Positions 1-5,953 of a stretch of DNA of 6,892 bases are shown here, one piece after another. The translations under genes were made by a program, and so were the position numbers. Source of the DNA: Planctomycetota bacterium (GTDB lineage: Bacteria > Planctomycetota > Planctomycetia > Planctomycetales > Planctomycetaceae); the NCBI GenBank assembly GCA_026692825.1, contig JAPLOC010001277.1, positions 3,847 to 10,738 of the forward strand, given 5' to 3'. Every line of letters begins with the position of its first letter. Positions within the stretch are counted from its first letter, which is position 1. Below the pieces are notes generated by a model. That model made no database searches. It worked only from the letters and a program-made list of their open reading frames with translations, and was not told the DNA's origin.

Positions 1-1
1 G

Positions 2-826
2 ATCATTCTCGGGGACTCGATTCCCGAAGTGACCACGATGAAAGCGGCGGTGACCAGCGATCGAACAGTGACCGAAAACGTGACGGACGATTCCCCCGCA
101 TCACAGCGGCCACTGGGATTTTTGGGATCGATCCGCGCGGCGGTGTCGCGATATTCACCGCTCGGTATGGCGCTGCGATTGCGCAGCGTCTGGATCATCG
201 CCATCATGCAGGCCTTCGTCGCTGGTGTCGACACAATCTACTCGTCGATGCTGGGACTCTACTTCCTGTCGCGGGGGGTGACGCTCGGCAAGGCGGGGAT
301 GTTGGCGAGCGTGCCGTTGTTTGGGGGCATGATCGGCGGATTGTGCGCGGCGACTCTCCCCGACTGGATGCTGCGTGTGCTTCCTTCACGCCGGGCGGCT
401 CGTGTCTCGGTGGGACTGGTGGGAAATCTGCTGGCATGTGGAGCGATGCTGGTGATGGTGCGGCAGACCGACGCGACAGCGGCGGCATTCGCGCTGGGGG
501 CTGTCAAATTCTTCGCCGACATGAGCCAGCCCATCGGTTGGGGAAGCTGTACCGATATCGGTGGCACCAAGGGATCGGCCACCGTCTTCGCGATCATGAA
601 CACGGGGGGAAACATAGGCGGAGGTCTGTTCCCGTGGCTGTTCGGCATGGTGCTGGAAAAAACTCCACGTGTGGAATTGGCCGACGGCGTCCAGCAGCAG
701 AACTTCGTCCCCCTGCTGACCGTGGCGGCAGCAGTCTACGTGGCCGCCGGCATCTGCTGGCTCTTCATCGACAGCACAAAAACCCTCGATGATGTCGAGC
801 GCGAACTGCGAACCACCGCGCCCTGA
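2..826 (+). CDS. MFS transporter, C-terminal half (5' end outside window)
   Basis: The reading frame is open from base 2, so the gene begins to the left of the window. The GTG at 29 is only an internal codon. The visible 274 residues hold a hydrophilic central loop rich in Ser, Thr and Asp, followed by six hydrophobic segments. Counting from the GTG at 29, these are about residues 53-80, 88-109, 126-144, 150-172, 184-210 and 227-248, which would be TM7-12 of a 12-TM major facilitator protein. The stretch CTDIGG followed by ATVFAIMNTGGNIGG resembles the anion:cation symporter (ACS) branch, whose members import organic acids and sugar acids across the inner membrane. The substrate cannot be told from this half. 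It ends with TGA, 49 bp before the dehydrogenase start. A link between the two genes is possible but unproven. Membership in MFS is fairly certain; the ACS assignment is likely. Confidence 0.85.
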   Translation: MILGDSIPEVTTMKAAVTSDRTVTENVTDDSPASQRPLGFLGSIRAAVSRYSPLGMALRLRSVWIIAIMQAFVAGVDTIYSSMLGLYFLSRGVTLGKAGMLASVPLFGGMIGGLCAATLPDWMLRVLPSRRAARVSVGLVGNLLACGAMLVMVRQTDATAAAFALGAVKFFADMSQPIGWGSCTDIGGTKGSATVFAIMNTGGNIGGGLFPWLFGMVLEKTPRVELADGVQQQNFVPLLTVAAAVYVAAGICWLFIDSTKTLDDVERELRTTAP

Positions 827-830
827 GTCT

Positions 831-865
831 CAACTCCCAACTGACCACTGCCAACGGCCAAAATC
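831..865. repeat. Degenerate 7-bp tandem repeat in spacer
   Basis: Between the transporter stop and the dehydrogenase start the sequence falls into about five heptamers of the loose form c(a/c)a(c/a)t-g-(a/c). Units begin at 831, 838, 845, 852 and 859. The second and third units are caactga and ccactgc, and the fourth and fifth are more decayed. Ccactga-type heptamer runs are, as I recall, frequent in planctomycete spacers. This one also forms the 5' leader of the dehydrogenase gene. Confidence 0.45.
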
Positions 866-875
866 CCCCTCCCCT

Positions 876-2051
876 ATGCCCCTCACCTACGAATTCGCCG
901 CCCCCCGCCGCATTGTCTTCGGTTCCGGAAAACGCCGGGAGCTGGGGAAACTGGTCGCTGACCTGGGGGACCGGGCGTTTGTCATCGTTGGTTCGCGGAC
1001 CTTGATGGCCTCGGGTGAGATTGGCGAACTGCTGACGCTGCTGCAAGCCGCTCGGGTCGATGCGATTCTGCTCGATACGATTTCCCGCGAACCCTTGGTG
1101 ACCGATGTGAACCGAGTCGCCGGTCTGCTGAAACAGCAGGGGCCTCGGGCGGGTGATGTTGTGATCGCGATCGGTGGCGGGTCGGCGATCGATCTGGCCA
1201 AAGCGGTCGTGGCGGTGGCGGCTCATCCCGAGTCAGAGGGGATTGTGGACTTTCTGGAAGGGGTGGGAAGAGGTGTCGGCGTCACCCGCGAGACACTTCC
1301 CGTGGTGGCTGTCCCAACGACCGCCGGCACCGGTTCGGAAGCGACCCGGAACGCGGTCATCTCGTCGTACGAGCCAACATTCAAAAAGAGCATTCGCAGC
1401 GAGCGGCTGCTGCCAAGACTGGTGGTGGTCGATCCTGAACTGGCGCTGTCGCTCCCGCCCGCGGTGACGGCGGCGACGGGAATGGACGCGATCACGCAAT
1501 TGATCGAAAGCGCGGTCTCGCGTCGACGGGCTCCGATTCCCATGGCGCTGGCGTTGTCAGGACTGACCGGCACGGTCGCCGCCCTGCGAGTCGCGTTTCT
1601 GGACGGCTCCAACCTGGCGGCTCGCGAGACCATGGCACATGCGGCACTTCTGTCGGGAATGGCTCTGGCGAATTCGGGACTGGGCCTGGCTCACGGCGTC
1701 GCCGCCGCCCTGGGAGTTCACGCCCAAGTGTCGCACGGTCTGGCGTGCGCCGTGATGTTGCCCGTGGCGATGCGATTCAATCTGGCGACGTGCGAAACAG
1801 AATTCGCACAGATCGGCGAGGCACTATCCTCTCGCAAATGGCCCACGCGGCAGGCGGCCGCCGAGGCGGGACTGTCGACGATTGACGAGTTGCTTATCGA
1901 CTTGCGGATTCCGCGGCGGCTTCGAGAGCTGGGAGTTGTGGAAACGCAGATCGCAGCAATCGCACGAGATTCCAAAGGAAACAGCCTCAGTGGTAACCCG
2001 CGCGATGTTTCCGAGGGCGAGTTGTGTGAGCTGCTGAAAGCGATGTGGTAA
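876..2051 (+). CDS. Iron-type (group III) alcohol dehydrogenase family enzyme
   Basis: This 391-residue protein is of normal length for the Fe-ADH/maleylacetate reductase family, cytoplasmic NAD(P)-dependent oxidoreductases of alcohols and aldehydes. The N-terminal dinucleotide-binding half shows GGGSAIDLAK (residues 100-109) and VPTTAGTGSEAT (146-157). The C-terminal helical half carries the metal site. Compared with E. coli FucO ligands (D196, H200, H263, H277), Asp204, His273 and His287 are present. The first His is Gln208 (in MDAITQLIE), and the H267 position is Ala277. I recall a DALTQLIE subgroup in this family, so this is probably a lineage variant rather than decay. The ATG at 876 was chosen because family similarity starts at once (LTYEFAAPRRIVFG). 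An in-frame ATG at 789 would add 29 unrelated residues overlapping the transporter gene. The leader is C-rich with no Shine-Dalgarno sequence. Substrate is unknown. Confidence 0.88.
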   Translation: MPLTYEFAAPRRIVFGSGKRRELGKLVADLGDRAFVIVGSRTLMASGEIGELLTLLQAARVDAILLDTISREPLVTDVNRVAGLLKQQGPRAGDVVIAIGGGSAIDLAKAVVAVAAHPESEGIVDFLEGVGRGVGVTRETLPVVAVPTTAGTGSEATRNAVISSYEPTFKKSIRSERLLPRLVVVDPELALSLPPAVTAATGMDAITQLIESAVSRRRAPIPMALALSGLTGTVAALRVAFLDGSNLAARETMAHAALLSGMALANSGLGLAHGVAAALGVHAQVSHGLACAVMLPVAMRFNLATCETEFAQIGEALSSRKWPTRQAAAEAGLSTIDELLIDLRIPRRLRELGVVETQIAAIARDSKGNSLSGNPRDVSEGELCELLKAMW

Positions 2052-2073
2052 GGCTCCACTCAACGCGGTGTTG

Positions 2074-2094
2074 TCTCCCGACCGAGTCGGGAGA
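2074..2094. terminator. Perfect 9-bp hairpin between dehydrogenase and phosphoribosyltransferase genes
   Basis: The arms TCTCCCGAC (2074-2082) and GTCGGGAGA (2086-2094) pair perfectly around the loop CGA. The hairpin starts 22 bases after the TAA of the dehydrogenase gene and ends 25 bases before the Shine-Dalgarno sequence of the next gene. The downstream bases tccgaattt do not form a real T-tract, so it is at best an imperfect intrinsic terminator. It could instead be a transcript-stabilising or attenuating stem, or a copy of a dispersed palindromic repeat. Confidence 0.4.
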
Positions 2095-2119
2095 TCCGAA
2101 TTTCGAGGGCAGAACAACT

Positions 2120-2124
2120 GGAGG
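2120..2124 (+). promoter_or_regulatory. Ribosome binding site deciding a GTG start
   Basis: GGAGG lies 7 bases before the GTG at 2132. This is ideal Shine-Dalgarno spacing and sets the start of the phosphoribosyltransferase downstream of the in-frame ATG at 2045, which overlaps the end of the dehydrogenase gene. Confidence 0.75.
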
Positions 2125-2131
2125 CTCAAGG

Positions 2132-2716
2132 GTGGAAGATCGGCTACTGGAACTGATGGCAGCGCGTCACGGACACTTCGAGTTTGAGTCGGGGCACCAT
2201 GGAGAGCTGTGGCTCGATATTCCGCGACTCTTTGTTCGCCCGGAACAACTCCGTCCGTTCGCGATGGAATTGGCCAAGCGGTTGAGCGACACGGGAGCGG
2301 CCATTGTCGTCGGACCTGCGGTGGAAGGGGCGTTGCTGGCTCAAATAGTCGCTGAAATCGCCTCGTTGGAATTCGGTTTCTCCGACCGCATCGTCTCCCG
2401 CACAACATCGGGTGAAGTCACGGTCGACTACCAGATTCCGCGCGCACTCCGACAGTTCATTCAAGGGAAACGCGTTGCCGTTGTTGATGACGTGGTCAAC
2501 GCCGGGTCGGCAATTTGCGCGACTCTTAAGAACCTGACGGACATTGGTGCGGTTCCCGTGGGCTTGGGAACCTTGCTTGCGCTGGGCGACTCCGCGGCAT
2601 CAATCGCGTTCAGTCACCAACTGACTTTCATTGCGATCTCGCAGCGAGACAACCGTCTGTGGGAACCGGCGGATTGCCCGTTGTGTGCCACGGGAGTTCC
2701 GGTGGATGACCCTTGA
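2132..2716 (+). CDS. PyrE-like (orotate phosphoribosyltransferase family) protein
   Basis: This is a 194-residue protein with a type I phosphoribosyltransferase fold signature. The PRPP-binding loop is VAVVDDVVNAGSA (residues 115-127), with the two acidic residues at 119-120 and Asn123 where most family members have Thr. The N-terminal FESGHHGELWLD (18-29) matches the substrate-side SG...W/Y.D motif of orotate phosphoribosyltransferases. The Lys/His-rich flexible loop of E. coli PyrE is not visible: residues 83-100 contain no KE..HG-like string. The C-terminus has a CPLC pair (182-185), as in other PyrE-like relatives I recall. It may transfer ribose-5-phosphate to orotate in pyrimidine synthesis or to another base, so no gene symbol is given. 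The start is the GTG with GGAGG upstream. The earlier ATG at 2045 would translate through the hairpin and add 29 atypical residues. Confidence 0.82.
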   Translation: MEDRLLELMAARHGHFEFESGHHGELWLDIPRLFVRPEQLRPFAMELAKRLSDTGAAIVVGPAVEGALLAQIVAEIASLEFGFSDRIVSRTTSGEVTVDYQIPRALRQFIQGKRVAVVDDVVNAGSAICATLKNLTDIGAVPVGLGTLLALGDSAASIAFSHQLTFIAISQRDNRLWEPADCPLCATGVPVDDP

Positions 2717-2762
2717 GATCGGTATTGCCTGCGGGCGAATTGTCAGCCTCCACGATACGCAC
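2717..2762. other. Convergent intergenic junction
   Basis: These 46 bases separate the stop codons of the plus-strand phosphoribosyltransferase and the minus-strand TPR gene. No hairpin with a T-tract was found on either strand, so termination here is probably Rho-dependent or lies inside the opposing gene. Confidence 0.6.
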
Positions 2763-4418
2763 TCAATCGTCCGTCGCCCCCCCCAAGGTCACGCTGATTT
2801 TGTACTTCTGCTGCAAGTGGGCATGGGCCGTGGCCGCGTTGGGGTCTTTCGGGTACTTCTTGCAGACGAACTGAAACGCCTGAATCGCCGGCTCCTGTTC
2901 GCCCGATTCCTCCCGCGTGTAGGCCACCTGCAATAACGCCCAGGCGGCGTACGGTTTGCTGTCCGCCGCGACTTGTTTGTAGAGAATGATCGCCTCGGCC
3001 GGCTGCTTGAGTTGCCGATGGCACCACGCCATCTGGTTGTAATTCTCGGGGAAATTCTCGCACTGGCGATAGTGTCCGATCGCCTCTTTGTACTGCCCGG
3101 CGTCGCGGTGCGTGCAGCCCACCTCCCAGCGCCAGCGACCGGCGTTCGCCAGATCATCCCGCACCAGCTCCTCGTACAGCGCAATCGCTTCCGGCCACTT
3201 CTGCGCCCCGCGATGGGCGAGCGCCAGTTCCTGCTTCCAGCGTACCTTGTGTTCGGCATCCTGCCCCAGCAGTTGCAGATAAACCTCAACCGCCTGCGGC
3301 CACTTCTGCTGCTCGCGAAAACTGTACGCCACCTGCCCCAGTCCTTCGAACGGATTCGCATACCGGCGGTACGTTTCACGCGCCTTGTCGTAATTCATCT
3401 TCCCCTTGTACCACGCCGCCAGCCGACCGAGCGCGTCGTCGTCGGTCTTGTTCGCGACCACCACCGCCTCATAGGCGGACGCGACCTGATCGTCGCGGCG
3501 GGCGACGGCGGTCAGGTCGGCGGCGAGCAACAGCGTTTGCCGGGCGAGCGTTTTCGCCTCGGGAGTCGTGAGATCCGCCGGGGCGGCCTGTTTCATCCAG
3601 GCAATCGCCTGATCGGCCAGCCGACTCCCCTTGTCTTTCGTCTTCGCATCCCCGGTCAGTTCCGACAGCGGAGTCTTCACATGGTCAAACACCGCCAGCG
3701 GCAATTGCGCGGGTTGGTATGTTGTCGCCAGCGCTTTCACCCCGTCGTCAAACGCCCCCTCGCGAAACGCGTGTGCCGCGAGCTGTTGGGACGCCTGCTG
3801 ACAGACACCCACCGAATCCGGAACCCGCTGACAATCGAACGTCAGTTTCTTGAGCGCTTCGATCCGAGCCGGGACATCCATCTCAATGGTTGCCAGATCA
3901 ACCAGATCATTGAGCGCATAAACAGTCGCAAGGTGCTTCGGGTATTTCGTCACCACCTCCTTGAGCGCGGTCTTGGCTTTCTTCGTGTTGCCGATCTCTT
4001 TCTGCGTGCGACCGATGTAATACGCCGCCGCGACTGCCTGGGGAGAGTCGGGCCAGTAATCGACCACAGTCTGAAAGCCGTCTTTGATCGCCGTGTTCTG
4101 TTTGCGGAGCTTCACCTGCGCCAGACTCCACTTCAGTTGCGCGTACGCCGCCCCGGTGCTTTTTTCGTACAACTCCAGGAATTTTTCATACTCGGCCGCC
4201 GCTGTTTTCCAGTTCTGTTCAACCCAGTACTTCTCGGCGATCTGCAACTGATAGCGCTCGACCTCGCGCAGCAACTTCCAGGAGTCGAGCGGGAGTTCGT
4301 CGAGTTCGCTCCCTCTCGCGGCCGTGACGACCGACACGAGGCAACCGACCAGCAGCGCCGTCATCATGCGCAGGCGAACCGTGCGATGGAAACCAGAACA
4401 GACATGGGCCGAGTTCAT
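2763..4418 (-). CDS. Exported tetratricopeptide-repeat protein
   Basis: This 551-residue protein has an N-terminal signal sequence: basic residues (HRTVRLR), a hydrophobic core at about 17-32, and a likely cleavage site near TAARGS. It is therefore probably periplasmic. Helical repeats of TPR type follow, at about residues 61-95, 131-160, 330-352, 358-390, 392-424, 428-452, 459-484 and 490-524. Recurring A.Y....YP and W..A...Y patterns mark them, and a less regular helical middle lies at about 165-320. TPR arrays hold protein partners, so a scaffold or assembly role at the envelope is the plausible inference. The start at 4418 forms an ATGA overlap with the stop of the preceding DUF4159 gene and has AAAGGAG 7 bases upstream. 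An in-frame ATG at 4445 has less support. A run of eight G codes the Gly-Gly near the C-terminus. The partner is unknown, but the DUF4159 protein is the obvious candidate. Confidence 0.87.
   Translation of the reverse strand: MNSAHVCSGFHRTVRLRMMTALLVGCLVSVVTAARGSELDELPLDSWKLLREVERYQLQIAEKYWVEQNWKTAAAEYEKFLELYEKSTGAAYAQLKWSLAQVKLRKQNTAIKDGFQTVVDYWPDSPQAVAAAYYIGRTQKEIGNTKKAKTALKEVVTKYPKHLATVYALNDLVDLATIEMDVPARIEALKKLTFDCQRVPDSVGVCQQASQQLAAHAFREGAFDDGVKALATTYQPAQLPLAVFDHVKTPLSELTGDAKTKDKGSRLADQAIAWMKQAAPADLTTPEAKTLARQTLLLAADLTAVARRDDQVASAYEAVVVANKTDDDALGRLAAWYKGKMNYDKARETYRRYANPFEGLGQVAYSFREQQKWPQAVEVYLQLLGQDAEHKVRWKQELALAHRGAQKWPEAIALYEELVRDDLANAGRWRWEVGCTHRDAGQYKEAIGHYRQCENFPENYNQMAWCHRQLKQPAEAIILYKQVAADSKPYAAWALLQVAYTREESGEQEPAIQAFQFVCKKYPKDPNAATAHAHLQQKYKISVTLGGATDD
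2777..2784 (-). repeat. Eight-base G homopolymer near the end of the TPR gene
   Basis: A run of eight G on the coding strand encodes the Leu-Gly-Gly-Ala region six residues before the end of the TPR protein. A slip here would change only the extreme C-terminus and the stop position. Confidence 0.9.
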
Positions 4419-5953
4419 TTGCTGGCTCCTTTGGATTGCAGCCACTTGGCATATTCGAAGTGGCCGTAGTTGATCACATTCGCCCCGAGCTGATAGCAGG
4501 CGGTGTAGATTTCCTGCGGGATCCCGGCGTGGCCGTCGGCCCAGGCGTCGCTGATGTCACCGGGGTGGTAATAGACCAGCCAGCGCCCGTCGGCCGACCA
4601 GCCGAGCGCCTCTTTCCCGCCATGTGGCACAACATAGGGGACCGCCGGTAGGGCGAACGGGACGCGGTGAATGGAATCGTCGAGCGGAATCGAAACGGGG
4701 CGGACGTCGGGGAGGACGCGCGTCATCAGGGCGAGGAACTGATTGTGAAAGTGAGCGCTGCCGGCAGAGACGAACAGCATGCCGTGCTTGTCACGCAGGT
4801 ATTCACGCAGCACCTTCACGTCGGTGTTGGAGACCGAGAGACTCCCTTGCCCGGTGAGGAACACCACGGGAGGGCTTTTCTCGGCGGGAAAGCTGGCGAG
4901 TTGGGAAATGCGTAACGACTCGGTTTTTTCGCCGACACGTTGTTGCGTGAGCAACCCGTATTCCATCAGCATGTTGACGTCGCCGCCAATGCCGAAGTTG
5001 AGATTCCAGTCGCCGCCATCATATTCCAGCCGAATAAGCCGGACCTTCCCCCGCTGAGTTCCCCCCGCGAAACCCGCACCGGTCCCTTCGCCATAACCGA
5101 TCGCGTACTGATGCGCGGTCACCTCCTGAAGCTGAAGTTTGACTTCATCAATGGGTGGCACCGAAAACTTGATCGCGCTCAAGGGGTTGATCACGAACTT
5201 TTTGCGGATGACTTTTTGGATCCGCACGGTCTGGGCGACTGTTTGCTGTTTCCCCCCCCCGGCGGGCATCTCATAGATCTTTTGGCAGCCGCCGACCTGC
5301 GAAGAGAGCATCGCCAGTATCCAGAACAGCGCGGTGTAGCCAATCGTCGCCGCCGTCGATTGTTTCAGCTTGCGTCCGCCCCGTCCGTAATACCAGGCGC
5401 GGAGGTCGAGAGGATTCCAGATTCGGGGGCCGGTATTTTGGATCTCGGCCGAGGCGGCGTGCGGTGTGAGGATCGGCCCCGATCGCAGGGCGACGTCGAT
5501 CTGGGCCAGTTCAATCCGGCGGGATTTCCGTTCCAGGTACCAGGTGACAATCGACAGTCCGATGACAAACAGCCCGATCAGGCCGGCGGTCGCCAGTCCC
5601 GAGCGGATTTCATACAGCTCCAGCACGTCGGACCAGAACAGCGCGAGCTGCCACCAGATTGGATAGAGGCCGGCACAGACGGCCAGCAGCGAATTCCGAC
5701 CGGCTTGTCGTCCCCAACGGAGCCACGCGATTCCTAGCGGCAGAGTCGCGCTGAAGATCCCCGCCAGCAGCCAGACCGACACCCACTCGGGTGTCTGGTC
5801 CGGCAACTGCCACGCCGCGAGCGCCAGCAGCCAGGGAACGATCCCGGCGGCGGTGATCCAGGCGAGACGGCGTGGAAAGGGAGCGAGACTGTTTGTCATA
5901 CGCTTCGCTGTTTGATCATGATGAACGCTTGACGGACTCACTCCGCGACTCAT
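4415..5953 (-). CDS. Five-TM membrane protein with C-terminal DUF4159 domain
   Basis: This 512-residue protein has four N-terminal hydrophobic segments (about residues 28-48, 58-79, 87-107, 117-140), a linker, and a fifth at about 203-222. The remaining ~290 residues are soluble. If the N-terminus is cytoplasmic, five membrane passes place that part outside the inner membrane. The DUF4159 domain starts near residue 303 (VRLIRLEYDGGDWNLNFG) and includes PPVVFLTGQGSLS (361-373), an HFHNQF segment (401-406) and YYHPGDISDAWADGH (461-475). This version, with RKKFVINP and GYGEGTGAGFAGG before the domain, matches a conserved planctomycete family I recall; its biochemical role is unknown. The ATG at 5953 overlaps the previous stop as ATGA. 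The ATG at 5899 is an alternative that keeps all TM segments. A G9 run codes Gly232-234. DUF4159 genes often lie near MoxR, DUF58 and VWA genes, which suggests an envelope-associated system. Confidence 0.88.
   Translation of the reverse strand: MSRGVSPSSVHHDQTAKRMTNSLAPFPRRLAWITAAGIVPWLLALAAWQLPDQTPEWVSVWLLAGIFSATLPLGIAWLRWGRQAGRNSLLAVCAGLYPIWWQLALFWSDVLELYEIRSGLATAGLIGLFVIGLSIVTWYLERKSRRIELAQIDVALRSGPILTPHAASAEIQNTGPRIWNPLDLRAWYYGRGGRKLKQSTAATIGYTALFWILAMLSSQVGGCQKIYEMPAGGGKQQTVAQTVRIQKVIRKKFVINPLSAIKFSVPPIDEVKLQLQEVTAHQYAIGYGEGTGAGFAGGTQRGKVRLIRLEYDGGDWNLNFGIGGDVNMLMEYGLLTQQRVGEKTESLRISQLASFPAEKSPPVVFLTGQGSLSVSNTDVKVLREYLRDKHGMLFVSAGSAHFHNQFLALMTRVLPDVRPVSIPLDDSIHRVPFALPAVPYVVPHGGKEALGWSADGRWLVYYHPGDISDAWADGHAGIPQEIYTACYQLGANVINYGHFEYAKWLQSKGASK
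4426..4432 (-). promoter_or_regulatory. Ribosome binding site of the TPR gene
   Basis: On the minus strand AAAGGAG precedes the ATG at 4418 by 7 bases. It lies inside the last codons of the DUF4159 gene. This supports reinitiation at the ATGA overlap and fixes the TPR gene start. Confidence 0.75.
5252..5260 (-). repeat. Nine-base G homopolymer inside the DUF4159 gene
   Basis: An uninterrupted run of nine G on the coding strand encodes Gly232-Gly234, just after the last membrane segment. Loss of one G would put a TGA in frame about 20 codons further on and remove the whole DUF4159 domain. It could be a slippage site or a place where sequencing errors arise. Confidence 0.9.

Noticed and set aside
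789..875. Upstream ATG start for the dehydrogenase
   Set aside because: It adds 29 residues with no family similarity, translated from the end of the transporter gene and the heptamer spacer. The ATG at 876 fits the family N-terminus.
2045..2131. Upstream ATG start for the PyrE-like protein
   Set aside because: It would translate through the hairpin and the Shine-Dalgarno sequence. The GTG at 2132 with GGAGG at 7-base spacing is better.
2721..2738. Possible terminator stem around GCC-tgcg-GGC between the convergent genes
   Set aside because: The clean stem is only three base pairs plus a wobble and one more pair, with no T-tract on either side.
2973..4469. A plus-strand open frame of 498 codons opposite the TPR gene
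   Set aside because: Its translation is Arg/Leu-rich with no recognisable domain or signal. It is the antisense shadow of a well-supported TPR gene, as is common in G+C-rich DNA.
4940..5737. A plus-strand open frame of 265 codons opposite the DUF4159 gene
   Set aside because: No domain or plausible start was seen, and the opposite strand encodes a clear DUF4159 protein with TM segments.
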